Below the pieces are notes generated by a model. That model was not told where the DNA came from and made no database searches. It saw only the letters and a list, made by a program, of their open reading frames with translations. 64,000 bases of DNA from Stenotrophomonas rhizophila (GTDB taxonomy: Bacteria; Pseudomonadota; Gammaproteobacteria; Xanthomonadales; Xanthomonadaceae): contig NZ_RJKV01000004.1 of NCBI RefSeq assembly GCF_003751305.1, positions 62,001 through 126,000 of the forward strand, given 5' to 3'. Both the position numbers and the translations under genes were made by a program. Shown in pieces: positions 25,123 through 33,965 of this stretch. Within the stretch, counting starts at the first letter, position 1. Each line of letters starts with the position of its first letter.

Positions 25123-26964
25123 ATGAAGCTGCAAACCCGCGTTCTTTCCCTGGCCGTGCTGTCGGCCCTACCCCTGCTGGCCTCCGCACAGGACGACGCC
25201 ACCGCGCTGGACCAGGTGCTGGTCACCGCCACGCGCACCCCGATCGCCCTGCAGGACAGCATCTCACCGGCGCAGGTGATCGACCGCGCCGAGATCGAGC
25301 GCAGCCAGGCACCGTCGCTGCAGGATCTGCTGCGCGGCCGTGCCGGCATCAACCTCAACAACAGCGGCGGCCTGGGCAAGCAGAGCTCGCTGTTCCTGCG
25401 TGGCACCAACTCGGCCCACACCCTGGTGCTGGTCGATGGCGTGCGCATCAACACCGGCGACCTCGGCCTGGCCATGATCCAGGACCTGCCGCTGGCGCAG
25501 ATCGAACGCATCGAGATCGTGCGTGGCCCGCAGTCCAGCCTGTACGGCGCCGATGCGATCGGTGGCGTGATCCAGATCTTCACCCGCCGCAACGCCGGCC
25601 AGTTCGCGCCGCACCTGCAGCTTGGTGGCGGCAGCAATGGTCTGCGCGAGGCCAGCGGTGGCTTCGGCGGCAGCGGGGAGCGTGGCTGGTTCGGCACCGA
25701 CATCGCCTACCAGCACACCGATGGCATCAACGCCTGCCGCGGCGACGCCGCTACCTTCGCTGGCTGCGGTGCCGATGAGCCCGACCGCGACGGCTACCGC
25801 AACCTGTCGATGAGCCTGCGCGGCGGCTATGCGCTGACCGACACGCTGAGCCTGGAAGGCACCGCGCTGCGTGCCGAAGGCGAGAACCACTACGACGGCT
25901 ACTACAACTACTCCGAGACCCTGCAGCAGGTGCTCGGCAGCAAGTTGCGCTACACGCCGAGTGAGCGCTTCAACCTGACCGTGAACGTCGGCCGCGCTGA
26001 CAACGAATCGGACAACTACAACGGTGATACCTGGCTGGGCAACGCGCAGACCCACCGCGACAGCGCTTCGGTACAGGCCGACATCGGCATCGCTGACGGC
26101 CAGCTGCTGAGCGCCGGCGTGGACTGGAGCCAGGACAACCTGGACGGCAGCAGCGCCGGCTACCTGGTCGACAGCCGCGACAACACCGGTGTGTTCGTGC
26201 AGTACCAGGGCCGCTTCGGCGCGCACCACCTGCAGGCCAGCGTGCGCAACGACGACAACGAGCAGTTCGGCAACCACACCACCGGCAGCCTCGGCTGGGG
26301 TCTGGAGCTGGGCAGCGGCTTCCGCCTCAACGCCAGCTACGGCACCGCGTTCAAGGCCCCGACCTTCAGCGACCTTTACGACCCGTGGAGCGGCGTGCCG
26401 ACCCTGGATCCGGAGACATCCAAGAGCGCGAACATCGGCATCGCCCAGCAGGGTGATGGCTGGCGCTGGGGCCTGGACGTATACGAAACGCGCATCGATG
26501 ACCTGATCACCTACGACGCGACCACCTTCATGATGTCGCAGGTCGAGAAGGCCCGCATCCGCGGTGCCGAACTGACCGGTGCGATCACCGTCGCCGGATT
26601 CGACCTCAACGCACAACTCAGCCACACCGACCCGCGCAACCGCACCGACGGCAGCGCGCAGTTCGACAACTGGCTGGCCCGCCGCGCACAGAACACCGCG
26701 CGTCTGGACGTCGATCGCCGTTTCGGTGACTTCCGCGCCGGCCTCACCGCCAACGGCGCCGGCAAGCGGTACGACAATGCGGCCAACACCGTGCGCCTGG
26801 GCGGCTACGGCACCGTGGATCTGCGCCTGGAATACGCGCTGACCCGTGATTGGTCCGTACTGGGCCGGGTCAGCAACGTGTTCGACCGCGACTACGAAAC
26901 CGTCGCCTGGTACAACCAGCCCGGCCGCGAGTACCGCCTGAGCGTGCGTTACCAGCCGAAGTAA
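25123..26964 (+). CDS. btuB: TonB-dependent vitamin B12 receptor
   Basis: 613 residues, the BtuB length. Signal peptide 1-20 (VLSLAVLSALPLLASAQ), TonB-box region DQVLVTATRTP, plug with LFLRGTNSAHTLVLVDGVRI and IEIVRGPQSSLYGADAIGGV, and a 22-strand barrel ending LSVRYQPK. Identity is supported by the cobalamin riboswitch upstream. ATG at 25123 is chosen since GGAG lies 6 bases before it. A GC-rich hairpin follows the stop. Confidence 0.95.
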   Translation: MKLQTRVLSLAVLSALPLLASAQDDATALDQVLVTATRTPIALQDSISPAQVIDRAEIERSQAPSLQDLLRGRAGINLNNSGGLGKQSSLFLRGTNSAHTLVLVDGVRINTGDLGLAMIQDLPLAQIERIEIVRGPQSSLYGADAIGGVIQIFTRRNAGQFAPHLQLGGGSNGLREASGGFGGSGERGWFGTDIAYQHTDGINACRGDAATFAGCGADEPDRDGYRNLSMSLRGGYALTDTLSLEGTALRAEGENHYDGYYNYSETLQQVLGSKLRYTPSERFNLTVNVGRADNESDNYNGDTWLGNAQTHRDSASVQADIGIADGQLLSAGVDWSQDNLDGSSAGYLVDSRDNTGVFVQYQGRFGAHHLQASVRNDDNEQFGNHTTGSLGWGLELGSGFRLNASYGTAFKAPTFSDLYDPWSGVPTLDPETSKSANIGIAQQGDGWRWGLDVYETRIDDLITYDATTFMMSQVEKARIRGAELTGAITVAGFDLNAQLSHTDPRNRTDGSAQFDNWLARRAQNTARLDVDRRFGDFRAGLTANGAGKRYDNAANTVRLGGYGTVDLRLEYALTRDWSVLGRVSNVFDRDYETVAWYNQPGREYRLSVRYQPK

Positions 26965-26971
26965 GGGATCT

Positions 26972-26994
26972 GGACGGCGGCACTGCCGCCGTCC
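26972..26994 (+). terminator. Hairpin after btuB
   Basis: 10-bp perfect stem GGACGGCGGC (26972-26981) and complement (26985-26994) with a 3-base loop, 8 bases after the stop; no T-run. Confidence 0.5.
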
Positions 26995-27002
26995 AACCTC
27001 CG

Positions 27003-27027
27003 GTAGGTGCCGACCGTTGGTCGGCAC
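27003..27027 (+). repeat. GTAG-headed REP palindrome
   Basis: GTAG (27003-27006), then arms TGCCGACC (27008-27015) and GGTCGGCA (27019-27026) with loop GTT, between btuB and gph. The same arms recur at 47313-47331. Confidence 0.8.
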
Positions 27028-27040
27028 ACGCTCGAACGCC

Positions 27041-27703
27041 TCACAACACCAGTAATTCCCGCAGATCATCCACCACGGCAACCGCCTGGACGTTGTCCAG
27101 ATCCAGACCACGCGGATACCCATAGCGCACCAGCGCCACCGGCATGCCTGCATCCACCGCAGCGCGGTAATCGGTGATCGAATCACCCACCATCAACGCT
27201 GCCTCGACAGCCACGTCGAAGTGCGCCGCGATATGCCGCAACGGCGCACCATTCGGCTTGCGCTCCGGCAGGGAATCCCCGCCCAGCACCAGTGCGAACA
27301 CATCCTGCAGACCGAAATGCTGCAGCAACGGCGCCACCAGCGCGGACGGCTTATTGGTGCAGATCGCCAGCGTCACCGAACGTTCGCGCAAGGCGGCCAA
27401 CGTCTCGGTCACGCCATCAAACAGGCGCGGGCTGCGCAACAGGCACGCCTCGTAGTGCCGCATGAAACCGGGCATCACCTCGTCCAGATCGATATCGCTG
27501 CCGGCCGCGGTAAACGCCTGCTCGACCAGCCGCCGCACGCCATCACCGATCCACGTCAACACCGTCGCCTCCGGCACGCGCGGCAACTGCCAGTCCTGCA
27601 GCGTGCGGTTGAGCGCTTCGGCGATATCAGCCGCGCTGTCCACCAGCGTGCCATCCAGATCGAACACCACCAACGGATACGGATACGACAAGACGACACT
27701 CAC
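27041..27703 (-). CDS. gph: Phosphoglycolate phosphatase (HAD superfamily)
   Basis: 220 residues from a GTG at 27703; a TTG at 27691 is possible too. It hydrolyses 2-phosphoglycolate, produced for example in repair of oxidised DNA ends. HAD motif I (VVFDLDGTLVDSAADI), motif II (AICTNKPSALV), motif III Lys (ERKPNGAPL) and motif IV (MVGDSITDYRAA) are all present; the GDSxxDxxAA and TNKP forms are typical of Gph. Stand-alone gene. Confidence 0.88.
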   Translation of the reverse strand: MSVVLSYPYPLVVFDLDGTLVDSAADIAEALNRTLQDWQLPRVPEATVLTWIGDGVRRLVEQAFTAAGSDIDLDEVMPGFMRHYEACLLRSPRLFDGVTETLAALRERSVTLAICTNKPSALVAPLLQHFGLQDVFALVLGGDSLPERKPNGAPLRHIAAHFDVAVEAALMVGDSITDYRAAVDAGMPVALVRYGYPRGLDLDNVQAVAVVDDLRELLVL

Positions 27704-27776
27704 TTCAACGACGTGGGAGCCCCATTGTACGGCGGCACCGCCACGGCTCTGCTCATGCGCCGTTGACCCCAGGCAC

Positions 27777-28679
27777 TCAGAGCAACGCCAGAAACTGCGG
27801 GCTGCTGAAACGCTCGACCAGGAAATCCAGGAAGCTGCGCATGATCGTCGGCAGCTGCCGGCGCGAGGCGTACACGGCGTGCAGCCCCAGCGTCTCCACC
27901 GTGTAGTCGGGCAGCACGGCCACCAGCTCGCCCGAACGCAGCAGCGGCGCGATCTGGTACATCGGCAACATGGCGATACCCGCTCCGGCGCGTACGGCTT
28001 CCAGCAGCAACGATGCTTCATTGGCGCTGATGTTGCCGCCCACCGCCACCGCGATCTGTCGCCCGTCGCGCTGCAGGTGCCACACGCTCTTGCCCACGTA
28101 GTGGTGGGTCAGGCAGTTATGCGCGGCCAATGCATCGGCCGAGCCCGGTGCACCGCGCTCGGCCACGTACGACGGCGCCGCACACAACACCGACCGGCAC
28201 GGCCCAAGATGGCGCGCGATCAGACTCGGGTCGATTGCGCGCGAGATGCGTACGGCGATGTCCACCCGCTCTTCCACCAGATTCACCACCCGGTCGACGA
28301 GTAGCAGTTCCACCCGCGTCAGCGGATGGCGTTTGACGAACTCGGCCACCGCCGCGGCCAGGTGGAGCTGCCCGAAAGAAACACTCGCGGTCACCCGGAT
28401 CAGCCCGTGTGGCTCGGGGTTGTCAGTGGCCAGCTCAGCGTGCAGTTCATCGCCGATCGCCAGCATCTGCCGGAAGCGAAGCAGCGCCGCTTCTCCCGGC
28501 CCCGTCAGGCTGATCCGGCGCGTGGTCCGGTGCAGCAGACGCGCGCCCAGCCAGCGCTCCACCTCGGCCAGATAGCGCGTCACCATCGCCCGCGACATCT
28601 CCAGCGCCTCGGCCGCAGCGGTCAGGCTGCCACGCTCGGCTACCTCGACGAACACGTTCATGGCAGTCATCCGGTCCAT
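27777..28679 (-). CDS. LysR-family transcriptional regulator
   Basis: 300 residues. N-terminal winged helix (FVEVAERGSLTAAAEALEMS, ERWLGARLLHRTTRRISLT), then the effector-binding domain. Belongs to the AaeR/CrgA-like group that usually controls a divergent oxidoreductase gene. It is divergent from the NmrA-type gene at 28776 with 96 bases between, so that gene and the following MBL gene are the likely targets. Confidence 0.9.
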   Translation of the reverse strand: MDRMTAMNVFVEVAERGSLTAAAEALEMSRAMVTRYLAEVERWLGARLLHRTTRRISLTGPGEAALLRFRQMLAIGDELHAELATDNPEPHGLIRVTASVSFGQLHLAAAVAEFVKRHPLTRVELLLVDRVVNLVEERVDIAVRISRAIDPSLIARHLGPCRSVLCAAPSYVAERGAPGSADALAAHNCLTHHYVGKSVWHLQRDGRQIAVAVGGNISANEASLLLEAVRAGAGIAMLPMYQIAPLLRSGELVAVLPDYTVETLGLHAVYASRRQLPTIMRSFLDFLVERFSSPQFLALL

Positions 28680-28775
28680 TTGATCGATCCGTGCAACAAA
28701 TTAGGCCGTTATACGCGGTTTTTCGTTCGATTCCAGAGGCATACGCTGGCCTTCCTTCCTCAACGGACCTCCCCC

Positions 28776-29414
28776 ATGAAAATCGCTCTCGTTGGTGCCA
28801 CCGGCAACATCGGCCGTGAAATCACCCGCCAGGCCCTCGCCCGCGGCCATCAGGTCACCGCCATCGTCCGCCGTGAGACCGACCTCCCGGCGGAACTGGA
28901 CGGCGCCCAGCTGGCCGTGGCCGCGCTGGATGACACCGACGCGCTGGCCGCCGTGATCGCCGGCCATGACGTCCTGGCCAGCGCCTTCGGCCCGCGCCCG
29001 GGCGATGAACCCGCCACGGTGACCACCACCAGTGCCGCCCTGGTCGCCGCGGCGCGCCAGGCCGGCGTGCCCCGCTTCATCATGGTCGGTGGCGCCGGCA
29101 GCCTGGAAGTCGCCCCCGGTGTGCAGCTGGTGGACACCGAGGGCTTCCCGGATGCCTACAAGCCGGTCGCCCTGGCCGCCCGCGAGACGCTGAAGCAGCT
29201 GCGCGCCGTAGACGACCTCGACTGGACGTTCTACTCCCCGGCCGCCGAAATCGGCCCCGGCCCGCAGCGCGGCGGCTTCCGCACCCAAGCGAAGAACTTC
29301 CTGGTCGGCGATGACGGCCACAGCCGGATCAGCTACCCCGACTACGCCGACGCCTTCGTCAGCGAAATCGAAACCCCGCAATACCTGCGCCAGATCGCCA
29401 CCGTCGCGTACTGA
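28776..29414 (+). CDS. NAD(P)-binding protein, NmrA/SDR-like
   Basis: 212 residues. Rossmann fold starting at residue 1 with the dinucleotide motif IALVGATGNIGREI, then FIMVGGAGSLEVAPG and YKPVALAARETLKQL. It lacks the usual SDR YxxxK pair, as do many atypical members (NmrA-like, flavin reductase-like). The likely role is a small oxidoreductase or redox sensor induced under the divergent LysR. Start at the ATG at 28776. Confidence 0.85.
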   Translation: MKIALVGATGNIGREITRQALARGHQVTAIVRRETDLPAELDGAQLAVAALDDTDALAAVIAGHDVLASAFGPRPGDEPATVTTTSAALVAAARQAGVPRFIMVGGAGSLEVAPGVQLVDTEGFPDAYKPVALAARETLKQLRAVDDLDWTFYSPAAEIGPGPQRGGFRTQAKNFLVGDDGHSRISYPDYADAFVSEIETPQYLRQIATVAY

Positions 29415-29465
29415 GCCCTGCCCGCCCCGGCGATCCCCGCCGGGGCACTGGATGGAACCGCCCCC

Positions 29466-30389
29466 ATGCCCACGCTCTCCCGCACCACCCTGGCCCTCAG
29501 CCTCGCCCTGATCACCGGCCTCACCGCCCTCACCCCAGCCACCAGCCATGCCCGCCCCGCCGCGAACGCGCCCGCGCAGGCCGCTCCCCTCGCGGTGCAG
29601 CCGTACCACCCCGGCGACGACGCCCTGTTCGCGGTCTCCTCGACCCTGATCACCGGCCGTCACGACGCCATCCTCGTGGATGCCCAGTTCGCCGCCACCG
29701 ATGCCGCGCAGCTGGTCCAACGCATCCGTGACTCAGGCAAACGCCTGACCACGATCTACATCAGCCACGGCGACCCCGACTACTACTTCGGCCTGGCCAC
29801 CCTGCAGGACGCCTTCCCCGACGCCCGCATCCTCGCCACGCCCGCTACCGTCGCCCACATCAACGCCACCCAGGCCGCCAAACTCGCGTTCTGGGGCCCC
29901 CAGATGGGCGCAGGCAAGCCGAGCCGCATCGTCATCCCCGCCCCACTGGACGGCGACACCCTTACCCTCGAAGGCCAACCGATCAAGATCATCGGCCTCA
30001 CCGGCCCCACCCCGGACCGCACCGTCCTGTGGATCCCCTCCCAGCGCACCCTCCTCGGCGGCATCCCCATCGTCGCCGGCGAACACGTATGGATGGCCGA
30101 CACCCAAAGCGCGCAATCACACGCGCACTGGCTGCAGACCCTCGCCACCATCAAGGCCCTGAACCCCACCCGCGTCATCCCCGGCCACTACGCAGCCGAT
30201 GCCGCCCTGGACATCAGCGCCGTGGATTTCACCGCCAACTACATCCGCGCGTTCGACGAAGAAACCGCACACAGCAACGATGCCAACGCACTGATCGCCG
30301 CAATGAAAAAGCGCTATCCAAACCTGGCTGGCGAGAGCTCACTGGAACTGAGCGCGAAAATAGCCAAGGGTGAAATGCAGTGGCCGTAA
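29466..30389 (+). CDS. Exported metallo-beta-lactamase-fold protein with atypical metal motif
   Basis: 307 residues. Signal peptide (LALSLALITGLTALTPATSHA). The MBL fold is recognisable (DAILVDAQF, TIYISHGDPDYYFG, VIPGHYAADA) but the usual HxHxDH metal motif reads HGDPDY, with Asp and Tyr where His is expected. A subgroup of secreted MBL proteins shares this HGDPDYYFG form. Substrate unknown. It follows the NmrA-type gene by 51 bases and is probably co-transcribed. Third codon positions are strongly biased to C and A, unlike most of the window. Confidence 0.85.
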   Translation: MPTLSRTTLALSLALITGLTALTPATSHARPAANAPAQAAPLAVQPYHPGDDALFAVSSTLITGRHDAILVDAQFAATDAAQLVQRIRDSGKRLTTIYISHGDPDYYFGLATLQDAFPDARILATPATVAHINATQAAKLAFWGPQMGAGKPSRIVIPAPLDGDTLTLEGQPIKIIGLTGPTPDRTVLWIPSQRTLLGGIPIVAGEHVWMADTQSAQSHAHWLQTLATIKALNPTRVIPGHYAADAALDISAVDFTANYIRAFDEETAHSNDANALIAAMKKRYPNLAGESSLELSAKIAKGEMQWP

Positions 30390-30829
30390 TCGCGCGAAAG
30401 TAACAGGCTGGGCGGCGCGAAGGTGGCACGATCACCACGCGTAAGTGAGACCTGAGCGGTCGATCCAGATGCAAGTCCAACCAGCACGAAACGACCGCAA
30501 CTGTCGGCCGCAACGTCGCCAAGAACAGTCGAGTGACTGCAGCAATACAGTCCTAGCGGACAACGTCTTCAGTGGACCCAGAAAAGTGCAACGCACCTAT
30601 CCATGCGCACCGGCCAAGTGTCGGAGGGACGGCGCGGGTGGGGTATCGGGACCGTGTGTTGCCATGGATGGCAACACACGAGCTTACAGGGACGTACTTG
30701 CAGCGGGTCCCGATACCTCACCCGCGTCGTCCCAAACCCTCATCACCCGAACACCAGCGCATCCGTCGTTGACGTTGGCGTTGGGGTCAACGCTGATATC
30801 GATCTTGAAAAAAGCCAAAAAACGACCAA
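30390..30829. other. 440-base gap between convergent MBL and dinB genes
   Basis: Contains the structured element copy 1 (30626-30733). I see no gene, promoter or ordinary terminator in the rest (30390-30625 and 30734-30829). Short open frames across the element are by-products of its palindromes. Confidence 0.7.
30626..30733 (+). repeat. Structured element, copy 1
   Basis: 108 bases. Outer stem: 30626-30653 pairs with 30706-30733 over 28 positions without a gap, 26 Watson-Crick and two G-U on the plus strand (30632/30727, 30641/30718). Inner hairpin: 30654-30665 with 30668-30679, 12 bp, loop GG. The 26-base linker at 30680-30705 (GAGCTTACAGGGACG, then TACTTGCAGCG) is left single-stranded between the two. 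Copies 2 and 3 share the same plan and nearly the same linker. Function unknown; not an insertion sequence and no coding potential. Confidence 0.85.
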
Positions 30830-31924
30830 CTACACATCACCAAGATGATCAAACAACCCCGGCTGGCGTACCACCTCCCGCTCGCGGAATCCCCCCAACC
30901 CCACCCCCACCAACCGATACCGCGTCTCCAACGGCAACTCCACCCGCGCCCGCAACCCCAACGCAATATCGCGCAGCTCCTCCACCGAATCCGGCGGCGA
31001 CTCCGGCGTAAAACTGCGCGTAATGATCCGGAACTGCGACGTCTTCAACTTCAACACCACCGTATGCCCCACCCGGTCCGTCTTGCGCGTCGCCAGCCAC
31101 GTCTTCTCCGCCAACTGCACGATCGCCGGCGCCAGATCCTCCAACAACAGATCCTCCGCGAACGTATCCTCCGACGAAATCGACTGCACCGGCTGATCCG
31201 GCTCCACCGGCCGCTCATCCACACCGCGCGCACGATTGAACAACCGCCCCCCGAACGTCCCGAACCGCGCCTCCAGTTCCTCCAGCGGCAGCGCACGCAG
31301 ATCACCCACCGTCGCCACGCCCAGCTCGGCCAGCTTCGCTGCCATCACCTTGCCCACGCCCGGCACACGGTTCACCGGCAACGGCGTCAGGAACTGCTCG
31401 ATGCGATGCGGCGGCACCACGAACTGCCCATCGGGCTTGCGCCAATCCGAGGCGATCTTGGCCAGGAACTTGTTCGGCGCGATCCCCGCCGAGGCGGTCA
31501 ACTGCGTCTCTTCGCGGATCTGCGCGCGGATGATCTGCGCGATCTCCGTCGCCACCGTCATCCCGCCCTTGTGCTCGGTCACATCCAGATACGCCTCGTC
31601 CAACGACAACGGTTCCACCAGATCCGTATGCCGCAGGAATATCTCGCGCACCTGGCGTGACACCGCCTTGTAGCGGGCGAAATCCGGCGGCACGAATACC
31701 GCATCCGGACACAACCGCTCCGCGCGCAGCGCCGGCATCGCCGAACGCACCCCGAACACCCGCGCCTCGTACGAGGCCGCGCAGACCACCGAGCGCATCC
31801 CACGCCACGCCACCACCACCGGTTTGCCCCGCAAAGAAGGGTCGTCACGCTGCTCCACGGACGCGTAAAACGCATCCATGTCGACGTGAATGATCTTGCG
31901 GGGGCGGGACACGGGCGTTGGCAC
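30830..31924 (-). CDS. dinB: DNA polymerase IV (Y-family)
   Basis: 364 residues from a GTG at 31924. Error-prone lesion-bypass polymerase. Palm catalytic motifs HVDMDAFYASVEQ (residues 13-25) and SLDEAYLDV, then helix-hairpin-helix NRVPGVGKVMAAKLAELGV and the little-finger domain. It ends GLFDHLGDV; a QxxLF-like clamp-binding motif may be QPGLF. I see no LexA-type box upstream. Base use in the 3' third (30850-31200) is extremely C/A-rich on the plus strand, changing to balanced around 31450. Confidence 0.93.
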   Translation of the reverse strand: MPTPVSRPRKIIHVDMDAFYASVEQRDDPSLRGKPVVVAWRGMRSVVCAASYEARVFGVRSAMPALRAERLCPDAVFVPPDFARYKAVSRQVREIFLRHTDLVEPLSLDEAYLDVTEHKGGMTVATEIAQIIRAQIREETQLTASAGIAPNKFLAKIASDWRKPDGQFVVPPHRIEQFLTPLPVNRVPGVGKVMAAKLAELGVATVGDLRALPLEELEARFGTFGGRLFNRARGVDERPVEPDQPVQSISSEDTFAEDLLLEDLAPAIVQLAEKTWLATRKTDRVGHTVVLKLKTSQFRIITRSFTPESPPDSVEELRDIALGLRARVELPLETRYRLVGVGLGGFREREVVRQPGLFDHLGDV

Positions 31925-32143
31925 TCGAATTCAGATGAACAAGATTACAGCCACACGCCGCAGTATGGTTGTTGGATAACAACAACATGCGTTTTTGAAC
32001 CTGAAAACACTACGGCGGCGTACGGTTAAAACGTTTGATTGAATCACTTTTTCTCATGCACTCTTGAGCACTTGCTTCATGCAAGAGCAGTCGACCTGTG
32101 GTCGGCTCACCCCGATGACAACTTCCTCAGGATTGCGTTTTCC

Positions 32144-32659
32144 ATGACTCGTCTCAACGCGTTCTCGCGCGACCAGCTGCTGGCCAGCGCCCGCGGTGAA
32201 CTGTTCGGCCCGGGCAGCGGCCGCCTGCCCAATGATCCGATGCTGATGTTCGATCGCATCACCGATATCCGCGAGGACGGCGGCCCACACGGCAAAGGCA
32301 TGGTACGCGCGGAACTGGATATCCGCCCTGACCTGTGGTTCTTCGACTGCCACTTCCTCGGCGACCCGGTCATGCCCGGGTGCCTCGGCCTGGATGCCAT
32401 GTGGCAGCTGACCGGCTTCTTCCTGACCTGGATCGGTGCGCCCGGCCGTGGCCGCGCCCTGGGCTGCGGTGAAGTGAAGTTCACCGGCCAGGTGCTGCCG
32501 AGCGCCAAGCGCGTCACCTACGAAATCGACATCTCGCGCGTCATCAACCGCAAGCTGGTGATGGCACAGTCCGACGCCCGCATGCTGGTGGACGGTCGCG
32601 AAATCTACTCTGCCAAAGACCTGCGTGTAGGTCTGTTCACTTCCACTGAGAACTTCTGA
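32144..32659 (+). CDS. fabA: 3-hydroxydecanoyl-ACP dehydratase/isomerase
   Basis: 171 residues, exactly the E. coli FabA length, with the catalytic His70 (FFDCHF) and Asp84 ([12 protein letters not shown]) at the same numbers. It introduces the cis double bond into C10 acyl-ACP for unsaturated fatty acid synthesis. The ATG at 32144 is chosen on this alignment, although the frame is open to 32039. fabB overlaps its stop codon by one base, forming the classic fabAB unit. Confidence 0.96.
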   Translation: MTRLNAFSRDQLLASARGELFGPGSGRLPNDPMLMFDRITDIREDGGPHGKGMVRAELDIRPDLWFFDCHFLGDPVMPGCLGLDAMWQLTGFFLTWIGAPGRGRALGCGEVKFTGQVLPSAKRVTYEIDISRVINRKLVMAQSDARMLVDGREIYSAKDLRVGLFTSTENF

Positions 32660-33867
32660 TGCGTCGCGTCGTCATTACCGGAATGGGCATCACCTCGTGC
32701 CTGGGCAACGATCTGGACACCGTGTCCACTGCATTGCGTGAAGGCAAGGCCGGCATCCGCCACCTGCCCGATCATGCCGAAGCCGGCCTGCGCAGCCATG
32801 TCGGCGGCAACATCGAGCTGGACCTGGATGCGCAGATCGACCGCAAGGTGAAGCGCTTCATGAGCGATGCGTCGGCGTATGCGTACATCGCCATGCGCGA
32901 TGCGATCGCCGATGCCGGCCTGGACGAGGCGCAGGTCGCCAACCCGCGGACCGGCCTGATCGCCGGCTCCGGCGGCGGCTCCAGCCAGTGGCAGGTGGAA
33001 TCGGCCGACATCCTGCGCGCCCGCGGCGTGCGCAAGGTGGGCCCGTACATGGTGCCGCGCACGATGTGCTCCACCGTGTCGGCCTGCCTGGCCACGGCGT
33101 TCCAGATCAAGGGCCTGAGCTACTCGCTGTCGGCCGCCTGCGCCACCTCCGCGCATTGCATCGGCGCCGCCGCGGATCTGATCCGCCATGGCGCGCAGGA
33201 CGTGATGTTCGCCGGTGGCGGTGAAGACCTGCACTGGTCGATGAGCGTGATGTTCGATGCGATGGGCGCCCTGTCGACCCGCTTCAACGACACGCCCGCC
33301 TCGGCCTCGCGCCCGTACGACAAGGACCGCGACGGCTTCGTCATCGCCGGTGGCGGCGGCATGCTGGTGCTGGAAGACTACGACCACGCCGTGGCCCGTG
33401 GCGCGCGCATCTATGCCGAGCTGGTCGGATACGGCGTCACCTCCGATGGCGCCGACATGGTCGCCCCGTCCGGTGAAGGCGCGGTGCGCTGCATGAACAT
33501 GGCGATGGAGCACATCACCGCCCCGATCGACTACCTCAACACGCACGGCACCTCGACTCCGCTGGGCGACGTCACCGAGCTGAAGGCGGTGCGTGAGGTG
33601 TTCGGCGAGAGCATTCCGCCGCTGTCCTCGACCAAGGCGCTGTCCGGCCATTCGCTGGGCGCGGCAAGCGTGCACGAAGCGATCTACTGCCTGCTGATGA
33701 TGCGCGATGGCTTCATCGCCGGCTCGGCCAACATCGGCGAGCTGGACCCGCTGGTGGAAGGCTTCCCGATCGTGCAGCAGACCCAGCCGGCACAGCTGAA
33801 CACCGTGATGTCCAACAGCTTCGGCTTTGGCGGCACGAATGCGGCGCTGGTGTTCAGCCGCCTCTGA
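32659..33867 (+). CDS. fabB: 3-oxoacyl-ACP synthase I
   Basis: 402 residues. Elongates the unsaturated acyl chain made by FabA. Catalytic triad Cys161 (SLSAACATS), His in [11 protein letters not shown] and His in [13 protein letters not shown]-terminal [10 protein letters not shown]. Start at the ATG sharing a base with the fabA stop (TGATG). An intrinsic terminator follows 20 bases downstream. Confidence 0.96.
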   Translation: MRRVVITGMGITSCLGNDLDTVSTALREGKAGIRHLPDHAEAGLRSHVGGNIELDLDAQIDRKVKRFMSDASAYAYIAMRDAIADAGLDEAQVANPRTGLIAGSGGGSSQWQVESADILRARGVRKVGPYMVPRTMCSTVSACLATAFQIKGLSYSLSAACATSAHCIGAAADLIRHGAQDVMFAGGGEDLHWSMSVMFDAMGALSTRFNDTPASASRPYDKDRDGFVIAGGGGMLVLEDYDHAVARGARIYAELVGYGVTSDGADMVAPSGEGAVRCMNMAMEHITAPIDYLNTHGTSTPLGDVTELKAVREVFGESIPPLSSTKALSGHSLGAASVHEAIYCLLMMRDGFIAGSANIGELDPLVEGFPIVQQTQPAQLNTVMSNSFGFGGTNAALVFSRL

Positions 33868-33887
33868 GTACCGTCTGGATCCGCATG

Positions 33888-33918
33888 AAAAAGCCCGGCC
33901 ATGTGCCGGGCTTTTTCG
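33888..33918 (+). terminator. Intrinsic terminator of fabAB
   Basis: 12-bp stem AAAAAGCCCGGC (33888-33899) and complement (33905-33916), 5-base loop, ending in T5. Confidence 0.9.
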
Positions 33919-33965
33919 TGGTGCACGCGATCAATGCCCGGTGTATCGGCAAGCCGGGCGGGACA

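Noticed and set aside
25264-27186. 640-residue minus-strand frame over btuB and the start of the gph region
   Set aside because: Antisense to btuB, whose riboswitch and motifs settle the direction.
31925-32143. LexA box for dinB
   Set aside because: No SOS-type palindrome could be found in the upstream region by eye.
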